Shown one piece after another: positions 5,168 to 13,255 of a stretch of DNA of 14,800 bases. The position numbers were made by a program, and so were the translations under genes. The stretch's first letter is position 1. Each line of letters starts with the position of its first letter. The notes under the pieces are model-generated. The model did not search any database and was not told where the DNA came from. It saw only the letters and a list, made by a program, of their open reading frames with translations. This DNA is from Pedosphaera sp. (GTDB lineage Bacteria; Verrucomicrobiota; Verrucomicrobiae; Limisphaerales; Pedosphaeraceae): positions 1-14,800 of the forward strand of contig JAQGPB010000270.1 of NCBI GenBank assembly GCA_028293265.1. Direction: 5' to 3'.

Positions 5168-7375
5168 ATGCGCCGAAACCCAACTGCTGCGCGGTTCCTG
5201 CAAATTCTGGGTGTTGCCCTGGCGGTCGGCTGGCTTGGCTTGGGCATGGTTTTTTCGCAGGATAAGCGGCCGCAAGCCTCGGGCGCAAATGGCAGGCAGT
5301 GGATCACCTATGACCCGCCGAATGAGCAACAGTTGAAGCTCGAACTTTCGTACGCGGAGGCCGATCCATTGTCCGGTGGCGGCGGCAAAGTTTTGTGGAA
5401 AGGGGTTAAAATCAAGCAATTTCCCAAGACGGGTGGCGAGGCCGAGATGACCGCCGAGACGCCGGAATGCATTTCCGACAACCGGCTGACTGAAATCACT
5501 TCCAGCGGGCCATTGACGGTGCATGCCAGCAATATCTTCCTCGAAGGGGTCGGCTTTTACCTGACGCAGACCAATTCGGATTCGAGGCTGGTGCTCTCAA
5601 ACGAGGTGCATTCCATTCTCCAAATCCGGCCGGCGACAAATGGGCCGCCGGTTCCAGCGACGAAAATATCCTCCCATCGCGGCGAGTTTGAAATGAAATC
5701 GGAGGCCACGAACGGACTGGCCCTTTACCTGGGCAGCGTGCGGGTGGACGATCCCCAGATGAAGCTGACCTGCGAATGGCTGCGCGCGGACCTGCCCAAA
5801 AGCGAGGCCGGAGGAGCGAAGCAGCCCAACCACATCGTGGCCGAAACGAATGTCGTGATTGATTTCGCCGGCACGAACGGCGAGCAGATCCACGCCACGG
5901 GCCAGCGGGGCGTTTATGATTATCTGGCCGCTAATACGGCCACCAACGAAACGCTGGAGTTGACCGGGCAACCGCGCGTGGAAATGACCAACGGCTGGAT
6001 GACGGCGGATGTGTTCGTCATGGACCGCGCCCACAACAGGCTCCGGGGGCGTGACAATTGTCACTTCCATTACCGCAAACCGAATCAGCCGCCGGGCGCG
6101 CCGGAAACGCAAATCGCCTCCGATGCATTTGATTTTGACATGAACACGCGGCTGGTAAAATTCGCGGGCCACGTGGGCGCGAATAATGGGGAAATGAAAC
6201 TGGCCAGCGAAATATTGACCTCGACCTTGCCCGGACAGGAGGCCGGCAAAACCAACCGCCTGGATCACATCCTGGCAGAGACCAACGTGGTCATTGATTT
6301 TCTCAATGTGACAAACGGGCAAAAGATTCACGCGACCGGCCAAAAGGCGGTTTATGATTACCGGGTGGCCGGCACGACGACCAATGAGCTGCTAGAATTG
6401 ACCGGCAACCCCACCATGGAATTGACCAACGCCTGGATGACGGCGGATGTCATCCGCGCCGACCGCGCACAAGGCCGGATTTGGGGCGAAGGCAGCCATC
6501 ATTCCGTCCTCAAAAAATCACCCGGCGAGCCAACGACCATGGACACGGAAATATTTTCGGACGAGTTTGAGTTTGCGACGGCGACCGGGCTGGCCGTTTA
6601 TCGGGGCAAAGTCCGGGCGTATGATCCCCAGTTGAATCTGATCAATGCCCGTCTGCTGACCATCCAGCTCGCAAAAGACGACCGTCAAAAGACCAACCAG
6701 GTCCGCATCCAAAAAATTGTGGCCGAGGGCGACGTGGCGATGGATTTCGCACCGAAGGCTTTTGCCACGGGTGACATCACCAATCTGACGGCGTTTGCGG
6801 CGCGGTTGAGGCAGACCACCGCGCAGGACGGCGTCTCGCAATTTGTCAGCGGGCGACTTTCGCCGCCCACGCGGAGTCTGCTCGCCGGTTATGCTGGCGG
6901 GACGAATGCAGAATTGCAGAAGCTGCTGGCGGAAGAGTTGAACCGGCTGACGGCAGGCGGGCCGGTATATGAGGCGGTTCGTTTTACCAATGTTTATCTG
7001 TCGCTGGAAACTTCGGACCTGATGAAGCAACAACCGCTGGGCCTTGATTTGGTCCAGCTCAACCGCCTGTTGTTGCTGGATGCGTTTCGCGGGGAACTGG
7101 CCCGGGGCAAAACGGGGGACAAAACGCACGCGACCGGCGACCGGGCGGTCTATGCTTATCAGGGGACGGGCACAGCCACCAACGCGGTCTTGGAATTGTC
7201 CGGCCATCCGAAGCTCGTAAGGCCGGATGGCTGGTGGGCGACGGCGGAGGAAACCATCATAGATGACCGGACGCAGGGCACCACCCGGTTCATTGGCCAA
7301 CCGCATTTTTACGCCGCTCTCAAAGACTTGAAAAAATCGCCGGGCGCGGCAAAAAAGGCAAAGAAGCAACCATGA
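5168..7375 (+). CDS. Large LptC/LptA (OstA)-like LPS-bridge protein with three repeated modules
   Basis: 735 residues, probably periplasmic, likely carrying LPS from the inner to the outer membrane. Residues 11-30 (LQILGVALAVGWLGLGMVFS) are a signal peptide or membrane anchor. Residues 44-155 resemble LptC: VLWKGVKIKQFPKTG, then apparent strands ending LVLSNEVHSILQ. Then three related modules. Each opens with S-D/H-x-F-x-F and an x-Y-x-G-x-V-x-x-D-P-Q-x-x-L segment (about 167-205, 316-350, 462-500). Each continues with IVAETNVVIDF..IHATGQ.AVYDY..TNE.LELTG.P..E.TN.WMTADV (222-296, 367-441; third copy 515-528 plus 652-712). The third is split by a mostly helical insertion, about 530-648. The tail is Lys-rich. 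E. coli LptA and LptC are about 185-190 residues each, so this is a multi-domain fusion. It follows kdsC by 3 bp and overlaps lptB by 4 bp (ATGA). The LptC part is less certain than the OstA modules. Confidence 0.85.
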   Translation: MRRNPTAARFLQILGVALAVGWLGLGMVFSQDKRPQASGANGRQWITYDPPNEQQLKLELSYAEADPLSGGGGKVLWKGVKIKQFPKTGGEAEMTAETPECISDNRLTEITSSGPLTVHASNIFLEGVGFYLTQTNSDSRLVLSNEVHSILQIRPATNGPPVPATKISSHRGEFEMKSEATNGLALYLGSVRVDDPQMKLTCEWLRADLPKSEAGGAKQPNHIVAETNVVIDFAGTNGEQIHATGQRGVYDYLAANTATNETLELTGQPRVEMTNGWMTADVFVMDRAHNRLRGRDNCHFHYRKPNQPPGAPETQIASDAFDFDMNTRLVKFAGHVGANNGEMKLASEILTSTLPGQEAGKTNRLDHILAETNVVIDFLNVTNGQKIHATGQKAVYDYRVAGTTTNELLELTGNPTMELTNAWMTADVIRADRAQGRIWGEGSHHSVLKKSPGEPTTMDTEIFSDEFEFATATGLAVYRGKVRAYDPQLNLINARLLTIQLAKDDRQKTNQVRIQKIVAEGDVAMDFAPKAFATGDITNLTAFAARLRQTTAQDGVSQFVSGRLSPPTRSLLAGYAGGTNAELQKLLAEELNRLTAGGPVYEAVRFTNVYLSLETSDLMKQQPLGLDLVQLNRLLLLDAFRGELARGKTGDKTHATGDRAVYAYQGTGTATNAVLELSGHPKLVRPDGWWATAEETIIDDRTQGTTRFIGQPHFYAALKDLKKSPGAAKKAKKQP

Positions 7376-8166
7376 GTTCACCGCAAACAGATCCCGCGCG
7401 ACAAAAGATACCGCCTGCAGCGCCCGTCGCGACGGCAGTTTCCGAACCGCTGCTGACCACCGACAAGCTCATCAAGGAATACAAGCAGCGGCGCGTCGTC
7501 AATGGCGTTTCCATCCGCGTGGGCGCGGGCGAAATCGTCGGCCTGCTCGGCCCGAATGGCGCGGGCAAGACCACGACCTTCAACATGGTGGTGGGCCTGG
7601 TGAAGCCGGACGAGGGAGCAGTGCGTTTTTTGGGACGGGAAATTTCCCGCCTGGCCATGCATCAGCGCGCACGGCTGGGAATTGGCTATCTGACGCAGGA
7701 GCCGTCGGTATTTCGCAAGCTGTCCGTGGAAGAAAACATCCTGGCAATTTTGGAAACGTGCAAGATGAGCCGGAAGGAACGCGCGGTGCGGTTGAAATAT
7801 CTGCTGGATGAGCTCGACCTGACGCGGCTGGCGAAGAGCAAGGCTTACACCTTGAGCGGCGGCGAGAAACGGCGGCTCGAGATCACCCGCGCGCTGGTCA
7901 CGAGTCCCAAGCTGCTGCTGCTGGACGAGCCATTCAACGGCATTGACCCCATCGCGGTTTATGAAGTGCAGAAAAACGTGCGCCGGTTGAAGGAACGCGG
8001 GCTGGGCATCTTGATCACCGACCATCATGTCCGTGAAATTCTAAACGTCGTGGACCGCGCCTACCTGATTCACAAAGGCGAAGTCGTCTATGAAGGCGCG
8101 GCGGAGAAGATGCTTGAAGATCCGAAGGCGCGGGAGATTTACCTGGGGCCGGAGTTTAACATGTGA
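7372..8166 (+). CDS. lptB: LPS export ABC transporter ATP-binding protein LptB
   Basis: Cytoplasmic ATPase of the LptB2FG complex that extracts LPS from the inner membrane and drives it along the Lpt bridge. 264 residues; E. coli LptB is 241, the difference being an N-terminal extension of about 25 Pro/Ala-rich residues. Motifs: Walker A GPNGAGKT (60-67), Q-loop Q109 in GYLTQEPSVFRKLSV, signature LSGGEKRRLEI (161-171), Walker B LLLLDEP (181-187), D-loop NGIDP and H-loop H218 in LITDHHVRE. The strings YLTQEPSVFRKLSVEENI and DEPFNGIDPIAV are characteristic of LptB among ABC ATPases. The ATG overlaps the previous stop by 4 bp, so it is translationally coupled to the bridge protein. LptF and LptG are not in the window. 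It is the last gene of the operon, with glnD convergent 29 bp downstream. Confidence 0.96.
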   Translation: MSSPQTDPARQKIPPAAPVATAVSEPLLTTDKLIKEYKQRRVVNGVSIRVGAGEIVGLLGPNGAGKTTTFNMVVGLVKPDEGAVRFLGREISRLAMHQRARLGIGYLTQEPSVFRKLSVEENILAILETCKMSRKERAVRLKYLLDELDLTRLAKSKAYTLSGGEKRRLEITRALVTSPKLLLLDEPFNGIDPIAVYEVQKNVRRLKERGLGILITDHHVREILNVVDRAYLIHKGEVVYEGAAEKMLEDPKAREIYLGPEFNM

Positions 8167-8206
8167 GCTGGGCAGGGCAAAGTTCCCCCACTGTGTCATC
8201 CCAGCT
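8166..8206. terminator. Possible bidirectional terminator between lptB and glnD
   Basis: Inverted repeat AGCTGGG (8166-8172) / CCCAGCT (8200-8206), with partly pairing inner sequence (CAGGG against CCC..CTG). It spans the last base of the lptB stop and the glnD stop codon, where two convergent transcripts meet. There is no T-tract on either strand, so an intrinsic terminator is only a possibility. Confidence 0.35.
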
Positions 8207-10967
8207 TGTTGATGGCATCCCGGATTTTGCGCGCGATGAATTCCTGCCGTCCGGCGTCGAGGATTTTTCTGCCGTCCTGCTCGCAAACGTAAAAAGTATC
8301 AATCGCCGCGCCTTTTTCAGTCACAATTTTGGCGGCGGTGATATTTAACCCCAGATCGGCCAGTGCGAGCGAGATCGTATAGAGCAGGCCGAGGCGGTCT
8401 TCGGTTTCCACTTCCACGGCGGTGCGGCTCTCGGACGTTTCGTTGTCGAAATGAATGTTGGTCGGCATCCGGTCCCCTTCATAGGACTGGTAAGGCGGAC
8501 GGTTCCCGCGCTTCCGGGCGAGCAACGCGCCAAAATCCACCTCGTCCCCGGTCAGCAACTTGATCAGCAGCGTCTCGAATTTTTCCCGTTCCTCGCGGTT
8601 GGCCAGCTTGCCGGTCTGCGCGTCAGTGACAAAATAAGTATCCAGCACGATCCCGTCCGAGCGGGTGAAAATCTGCGCGCTGAGAATGTTCAGGCCGGCC
8701 GCGCTCAGGGAGCCACTGATGCTGTTGAACAGCCCGGCGCGGTCCCAGGTGCAGATTTTCACGACGGTGTAACCGCGGTCCGGCTCGTTGTGCCAGTCAA
8801 TGACCGGTTCGAGCGCATGCTTGTCCTCCGCCAGTTGCAGGTGCAGGAAACGGTGGGTCAGCACCAGGTCGCGCGTGATTTCCGGCGCGTTGTGGATCTG
8901 GAAATAGCGCGGCGGCAGGCTGCCGAAATGCGCGTGCAACTCCTCCTCGCTGACGCGTCCGGGAAGCGAGCGGCCGATTTCCTCCGCCAGCAATTCACGC
9001 TGTTTTTCCTCGGCCATGATAAATTCCTTCCCGCCGGTCAGCAGCGGCATCGCCTTCCGGTGCAGCGTCCAGAGCAGCGAATCCTTGAAGTCGTTCCACA
9101 ACTTGTCGCTGGTGGCCAGCGAATCCGCAAAGGTATGCAGCGTCAGCAAGCTGAGGGTTTCCGCGCTCTGGATCTGGTTGGCAAAATTGCGGATGACGGT
9201 CGGGTCCTCGAGGTCGCGGCGCTGGGAAACGCCCGCCATTGTGAGATGGTTCTCGATAACTAGGCGCAAGGTGTGCGTGGCCGAGCCGTCCAGCCCGAGT
9301 CGCCGGGCAAAGCGCTCCGCCAACAGGCTGCCGGCGTCGGCGTGGTTTCCGTTGGGGTTGGCCTTGCCGACATCGTGCAGCAACAGCGCGAGATAAAGAA
9401 GAAAAGGCCGTTCGAGGTCTTGAAAGAGCTGCGAGTAATGCGCGAAAGGCTCCTCGCGCGCTTCCCAGACGCTGTCAAGTTTCTCCAAACAGACCAGCGT
9501 GTGTTCATCCGCCGTGTATTGATGGTAAAACTCGTGCTGCACGAGGCAGGTGAGCTTGCCGAACTCGGGGATATATTTGCCGAGAAAGCCGACTTCGTGC
9601 ATCTGCCGCAAAATGGGGGCGACGTTCCCGCGCTGGTTCAGGATGGTGAGAAAAGTTTCCCGCACATGTTCGTCATACAAAAAAGCGCGGTTCACCAGAA
9701 GAAGCTGGCTGCGGATGAGTTGCGCAAGATCCGGATGCAGCCGCAAACCGCGCTGCTGGGCATGCAGAAAAACCCGCATCAGGCGCCGCGGCTGCTCGCG
9801 AAAAACGCGCGGCGTCGCCGCATGAATATGGCCCCCGATGAACTTGAAACCATCCACCACCTGCGGCTCGGCGGCCTTGCGGCGGGGAATCAGGCGGCGG
9901 ATGAATTGCAGCCGTTTGGGCGGGGGCAGCAGCGCGAGGCGCTGTTCCAAGGTGCGGTTGAGGAGATAGATGTTGCGCGCATGCACGTAAAATTCGCGCA
10001 TGAATTTCTCCAGCCGCACGCTGGGCGAACGGTCATGAAAGCCCAGGTTATACGCCACCGCCGGCTGCACATTTTTGGTGAGGACATCCACCGGGCGGCC
10101 GACGTGGTATTGCAGTTCGTTGCGCACGCGCAGCAAATAATCATACGCCGCTTCGAGTTGCTTGCGTTCGGATTCGCTCATCAGTTCGCGCTGCTGCAAT
10201 TCTTCGAGCGAACGGGTGCGATACTTGAAATAAGCCATCCACACCAGGTTCTGGTAATCGCGCAAACCGCCGCAGCCGTTCTTGATGTTCGGCTCCTGCA
10301 TGGACGGCGAATTGCCGAACTTGGCGTGCCGGGCCGCCTGGTCCTCCAGCCGCTCGGCGATGTACGCGCTTTCGCTCCCTTCGACGCATTTGTTGAGCAC
10401 GGCCTTCTGCAGTTTTTTGTAAAGCGGCTCGCTGCCGGCGATCAGCCGTGATTCGATGAGCGAAGTCTTGGACTGCATGTCCTCCCGCGCGGCAGTCACG
10501 CTGTCCTCGACGGTGCGCACCGAGTAACCAACCTTGAGGCCAAGGTCCCACAGCGGATACAGAATTCCGTCCATCATCTTGGCAAGAATCGGCAGCGGCT
10601 TGCTGCCCGCGCCCACCTGGCCCTCGTGCAGGAACATGAAATCAATGTCGCTGTGCGGATTCAGTTCGGCGCGGCCATAACCGCCAATCGCCACCAGCGC
10701 GATTTCTGGAAATTCCCGCTGCGACTGCTCGGAAAAACTCAGCTTCACGGCCTGCCACATGTAGCGCAGCAGAATATCCATCACCGCCGCCCGGCCCTGG
10801 CAGATTTCGCGTCCGCCCGCGCCCGCGCGATGCAGGATTTTCAAGCGGTGCGTCTCCACCTTGAGAAACGTCTTGAACCGGGCCAGTTCCTCGCCCGGCA
10901 TCCGCCCCTCTGGCAGGACCAGCCTTCCGGCCGCGCTGGCTTCAATTTTTTCAATCAACGTTGACAT
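8196..10967 (-). CDS. glnD: Bifunctional [protein-PII] uridylyltransferase / uridylyl-removing enzyme
   Basis: Glutamine sensor of nitrogen control: uridylylates PII when glutamine is low and removes UMP when it is high; cytoplasmic. 923 residues from ATG 10967 (MSTLIEKIEA), close to the 890 of E. coli GlnD. A 24-residue upstream extension in the same frame is rejected because its composition is poor. Domains in order: nucleotidyltransferase with GGYGRAELNPHSDID (about 95-109; metal-binding D107 and D109); GlnD linker with NIKNGCGGLRDYQNL (about 227-241); HD phosphohydrolase with EHT (H489), LLHDVGK (H531, D532) and H542 in NGNHADAG; two ACT domains at about 732-780 (CTWDRAGLFNSISGSLSAAG) and 849-895 (VETEDRLGLLYTISLALADLG), the expected glutamine-binding part. 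All catalytic residues are present, so both activities are expected. Convergent with lptB and divergent from the sigma factor gene, with 98 bp between. Confidence 0.96.
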   Translation of the reverse strand: MSTLIEKIEASAAGRLVLPEGRMPGEELARFKTFLKVETHRLKILHRAGAGGREICQGRAAVMDILLRYMWQAVKLSFSEQSQREFPEIALVAIGGYGRAELNPHSDIDFMFLHEGQVGAGSKPLPILAKMMDGILYPLWDLGLKVGYSVRTVEDSVTAAREDMQSKTSLIESRLIAGSEPLYKKLQKAVLNKCVEGSESAYIAERLEDQAARHAKFGNSPSMQEPNIKNGCGGLRDYQNLVWMAYFKYRTRSLEELQQRELMSESERKQLEAAYDYLLRVRNELQYHVGRPVDVLTKNVQPAVAYNLGFHDRSPSVRLEKFMREFYVHARNIYLLNRTLEQRLALLPPPKRLQFIRRLIPRRKAAEPQVVDGFKFIGGHIHAATPRVFREQPRRLMRVFLHAQQRGLRLHPDLAQLIRSQLLLVNRAFLYDEHVRETFLTILNQRGNVAPILRQMHEVGFLGKYIPEFGKLTCLVQHEFYHQYTADEHTLVCLEKLDSVWEAREEPFAHYSQLFQDLERPFLLYLALLLHDVGKANPNGNHADAGSLLAERFARRLGLDGSATHTLRLVIENHLTMAGVSQRRDLEDPTVIRNFANQIQSAETLSLLTLHTFADSLATSDKLWNDFKDSLLWTLHRKAMPLLTGGKEFIMAEEKQRELLAEEIGRSLPGRVSEEELHAHFGSLPPRYFQIHNAPEITRDLVLTHRFLHLQLAEDKHALEPVIDWHNEPDRGYTVVKICTWDRAGLFNSISGSLSAAGLNILSAQIFTRSDGIVLDTYFVTDAQTGKLANREEREKFETLLIKLLTGDEVDFGALLARKRGNRPPYQSYEGDRMPTNIHFDNETSESRTAVEVETEDRLGLLYTISLALADLGLNITAAKIVTEKGAAIDTFYVCEQDGRKILDAGRQEFIARKIRDAINKLG

Positions 10968-11034
10968 CCGTTTCAAAACATTGCTGGGAAATCCCCTTGA
11001 ACGCAAGCATCCAACAAAATCCAAAACCTTGCCG

Positions 11035-11050
11035 CCCAACCGGTGTTGGG
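11035..11050. promoter_or_regulatory. Perfect palindrome upstream of the ECF sigma gene
   Basis: CCCAAC-CGGT-GTTGGG, 6-bp arms with a 4-bp centre, ends 15 bp before the sigma factor ATG at 11066, in the 98-bp divergent gap with glnD. It could be an operator or, if transcribed, a leader hairpin close to the initiation site. No clear sigma-type promoter can be fixed around it. Confidence 0.35.
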
Positions 11051-11065
11051 TAATCTTGAACTCCG

Positions 11066-11677
11066 ATGTCGAACAATCCGGACCCTGATGCCGCGCTGAT
11101 GCTTCGCGTTAAACGCGGGGACGATGCCGCTTTTGCCGAATTGGTGGACAAATACAAGCAACCGGTGATGAACCTCGTTTATCGGATTCTCCACGATGCC
11201 ATCGAAGCCGAAGATTTGGCGCAAAACGTTTTCCTTCAAGTCCATAAGTCGGCCCATCGCTATGAAGTCACCGCGCGGTTTTCGACCTGGCTCTTCACCA
11301 TCGCCCGCAATCTCTGCCTCAACGAAATCCGCCGCCGCACCCGCCATCCCGCCGATTCCATCGAGGCGGCCCACGCCGAAAGCGACGACCAGCCCGCCCG
11401 CCAGTTCGAGGATCACAAGACTTTTCAGCCCACCGACAACCTCCTGCACCAGGAACTGGAGCAAAAAATCGAGCTCGCGCTCGCCGACCTGCCCGAAGTC
11501 CAGCGCACCGCCATCCTGCTTTGCCGCCGGGACGAGCTGAGTTATGAAGAAATCGCCGAGGTCATTGGCTGCTCGCTCTCGGCCACCAAGTCCCTCATCC
11601 ACCGCGGACGCGAGACCTTGAAGCAGCAGCTCAAACCCTATTTGCGCAGCGGCGAATGGCGAAAAACCGCAAAATAA
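11066..11677 (+). CDS. ECF-type RNA polymerase sigma factor (RpoE-like)
   Basis: A 203-residue group 4 (extracytoplasmic function) sigma factor that directs RNA polymerase to a dedicated regulon. Region 2 is at about residues 25-93: FAELVDKYKQPVMNLVYRIL, the core-binding DAIEAEDLAQNVFLQVHKS and the promoter -10 segment FSTWLFTIARNLCLNEIRRR. A linker of about 45 residues rich in acidic residues and Gln separates it from region 4 at about 140-190 (LADLPEVQRTAILLCRRDELSYEEIAEVIGCSLSATKSLIHRGRETLKQQL), the helix-turn-helix for the -35 element. Nothing after region 4 suggests an extra sensory domain. It lies 45 bp before an anti-sigma candidate, the usual gene order. ATG 11066 has no Shine-Dalgarno; the palindrome at 11035-11050 lies close upstream. 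Confidence 0.95.
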   Translation: MSNNPDPDAALMLRVKRGDDAAFAELVDKYKQPVMNLVYRILHDAIEAEDLAQNVFLQVHKSAHRYEVTARFSTWLFTIARNLCLNEIRRRTRHPADSIEAAHAESDDQPARQFEDHKTFQPTDNLLHQELEQKIELALADLPEVQRTAILLCRRDELSYEEIAEVIGCSLSATKSLIHRGRETLKQQLKPYLRSGEWRKTAK

Positions 11678-11722
11678 AAGCAACTTTGTCCCAGCCTTGG
11701 TTTTTAATCTGTTAATGACGCT

Positions 11723-12235
11723 ATGAACGATCAGGACTACCACCAATTGCGCGAGCTAAGCTGGCGCCGCCCGCTGACTCCCGCAGAAGAAGCCGCGTTA
11801 CAGACCTACCTGGCGACGAATCCCCCAGCCCGCGAAGATTGGCAGATCGAGACTGAACTCAACCAGCTCCTCGAAAAACTGCCCGAAGGCCCGCCCGTCT
11901 CCTCGAATTTCACCGCGCGCGTCCTCCAGTCCGCGCAACTCGAAACCGCCGCCCGCGAACGCGAAAGCACCCGCACCCCGGCATGGCCCGCATGGCAGCG
12001 TTTCCGCGCCTGGTTCCCGAAAGCCGCCGTCGCCGGCATGGCCCTCGGCCTTTGCTTCCTCAGTTATCACCAGCACGATGTGAATGCCCGCACGGCCCTC
12101 GCCCGCAATGTGGTCGAACTCACCGATGCCGTCTCGGCTTCCGACCCGGAACTCATGGGCGATTTTGAAGCCATCAGCCGCCTCAGCGATCCGCAACCCA
12201 AGGCCGACATCGAATTAATCGCCTTGATGAAATGA
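11723..12235 (+). CDS. Probable single-pass anti-sigma factor (no zinc-finger motif)
   Basis: 170 residues. Proposed to hold the preceding sigma factor at the membrane, inferred from position and topology. The N-terminal about 98 residues are cytoplasmic and helical (YHQLRELSWRRPLTPAEEAALQTYLATNP, then EDWQIETELNQLLEKLPEGPPVSSNFTARVL), the usual size of an anti-sigma domain. The His-x3-Cys-x2-Cys signature of ZAS anti-sigma factors is absent. A membrane segment at about 101-115 (AAVAGMALGLCFLSY), preceded by basic Arg/Trp/Lys residues, leads to a periplasmic tail of about 55 residues (VELTDAVSASDPELMGDFEAI) with no known sensor fold. The DUF3106-like gene begins within its stop (ATGA, 4-bp overlap), so the two are translationally coupled. 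A non-regulatory membrane protein is possible but less likely. Confidence 0.75.
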   Translation: MNDQDYHQLRELSWRRPLTPAEEAALQTYLATNPPAREDWQIETELNQLLEKLPEGPPVSSNFTARVLQSAQLETAARERESTRTPAWPAWQRFRAWFPKAAVAGMALGLCFLSYHQHDVNARTALARNVVELTDAVSASDPELMGDFEAISRLSDPQPKADIELIALMK

Positions 12236-13221
12236 TGACCGTGTTTTTTCGATATTCAAAAAGTTCCCTGCTGGTCTTGTTCCTCTGCCTTGGACTCGCG
12301 GGCGCGCTGCACGCCCAGCCGGTGATCACCGCAACAACCCACGCACTCGCCACCACCGCGCCGCCGCCGTTGCCGCAGCTCAAGTCGCCCGTGGAACAAT
12401 TCCGCGAATTGCTCGAGCTCTCGCCCGCCGCGCGCGAAAATCAGTTGACCAACCGCCCGCTGGAGTTGCGCAAACGCATCCTCGCCAAGGTCCAGGAATA
12501 CGAGGCGATGAAACCCGACGAGCGCGAACTCCGGTTGCGCAACACCCAGCTCCGCTGGTATCTGCTCTCCTTCATGGAAACGCCCCCCACCGAGCGCGCC
12601 ACCCAGCTCGCCATGGTGCCCGAAGCCGACCGCCCGTTCGTCCAGGACCATCTCGCACAATGGGACCGCCTCCCCGCCGCGGAGCAAAAGGAAGTTTTGA
12701 AGTATGAGAAGCTGATGGAAAATATCGCGGCTTCCCCCAACAAAGTCCTCCCCCTGACCCCGGTGTCGAACGGCCAGGATTCGCTCAAAAACCTCGACAG
12801 CTTTCTGAAACTGCCCCCCGAAAAACGCGAGCAGATGTATGCCAGCTTTCAGAATTTCTTTGAACTGACCGACGCGGAGAAGCAAAAAACCATCGGCGTG
12901 CTGCCGCCCAACGAGCGCCGGCAGATGACGATGGCCTTGCGGAACTTCGCCTTGCTCCCCAAGCCCCAGCGCGAAAAATGCCTGAGATCCTTCGCCAAAT
13001 TTTCCGACATGGGCGAATCCGAGCGCCAGGAATTTCTGAAAAACGTCGAACGCTGGCGCGAAATGTCCCCCGCCGAGCGCCAGGCCTGGCGCCAGCTCGT
13101 CAACAGCGTGCCGCCCGTCCCGCCGCTCCCCACCGGCGTCGCCTTCCCGCCGCCGCTCCCGCCCCGCCTGCCCCTTACCGTCAGCCTGCCGCCCCCCATC
13201 CCCACCAATTCGTCCCAGTGA
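12232..13221 (+). CDS. Secreted DUF3106-like protein with repeated helical motifs and Pro-rich tail
   Basis: 329 residues. Residues 11-28 are a signal peptide (SSLLVLFLCLGLAGALHA, cleavage probably before Q29), so the product is periplasmic. The mature part has repeats of about 20-25 residues built on LP/LSP-x-x-x-R followed by a hydrophobic helix: LELSPAAREN, EAMKPDEREL, DRLPAAEQKE, LKLPPEKREQ, GVLPPNERRQ, ALLPKPQREK, DMGESERQEF and REMSPAERQA. This is the pattern of DUF3106 proteins; it also recalls, without proven homology, the LTxxQ repeats of CpxP-type periplasmic sensors. Residues 293-325 are a Pro-rich tail (PPVPPLPTGVAFPPPLPPRLPL). Function unknown. Translational coupling to the anti-sigma gene suggests it acts with that system at the envelope; this is inference. 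ATG ATG at 12232 and 12235 are both possible starts. Confidence 0.8.
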   Translation: MMTVFFRYSKSSLLVLFLCLGLAGALHAQPVITATTHALATTAPPPLPQLKSPVEQFRELLELSPAARENQLTNRPLELRKRILAKVQEYEAMKPDERELRLRNTQLRWYLLSFMETPPTERATQLAMVPEADRPFVQDHLAQWDRLPAAEQKEVLKYEKLMENIAASPNKVLPLTPVSNGQDSLKNLDSFLKLPPEKREQMYASFQNFFELTDAEKQKTIGVLPPNERRQMTMALRNFALLPKPQREKCLRSFAKFSDMGESERQEFLKNVERWREMSPAERQAWRQLVNSVPPVPPLPTGVAFPPPLPPRLPLTVSLPPPIPTNSSQ

Positions 13222-13255
13222 CGAATTCCATTTTCGGCGATCTTTCCCAATCTGA

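Noticed and set aside
9273..10451. Long plus-strand open frame (392 codons) opposite glnD
   Set aside because: It lies wholly antisense to glnD, whose motifs are complete, and its product is a Gln/Arg/Ala-rich sequence without recognisable domains. Such frames arise from high third-position G/C on the other strand.
13222..13255. Terminator between the convergent DUF3106-like and M56 genes
   Set aside because: The 34-bp gap shows no convincing stem-loop and no T-tract after one.
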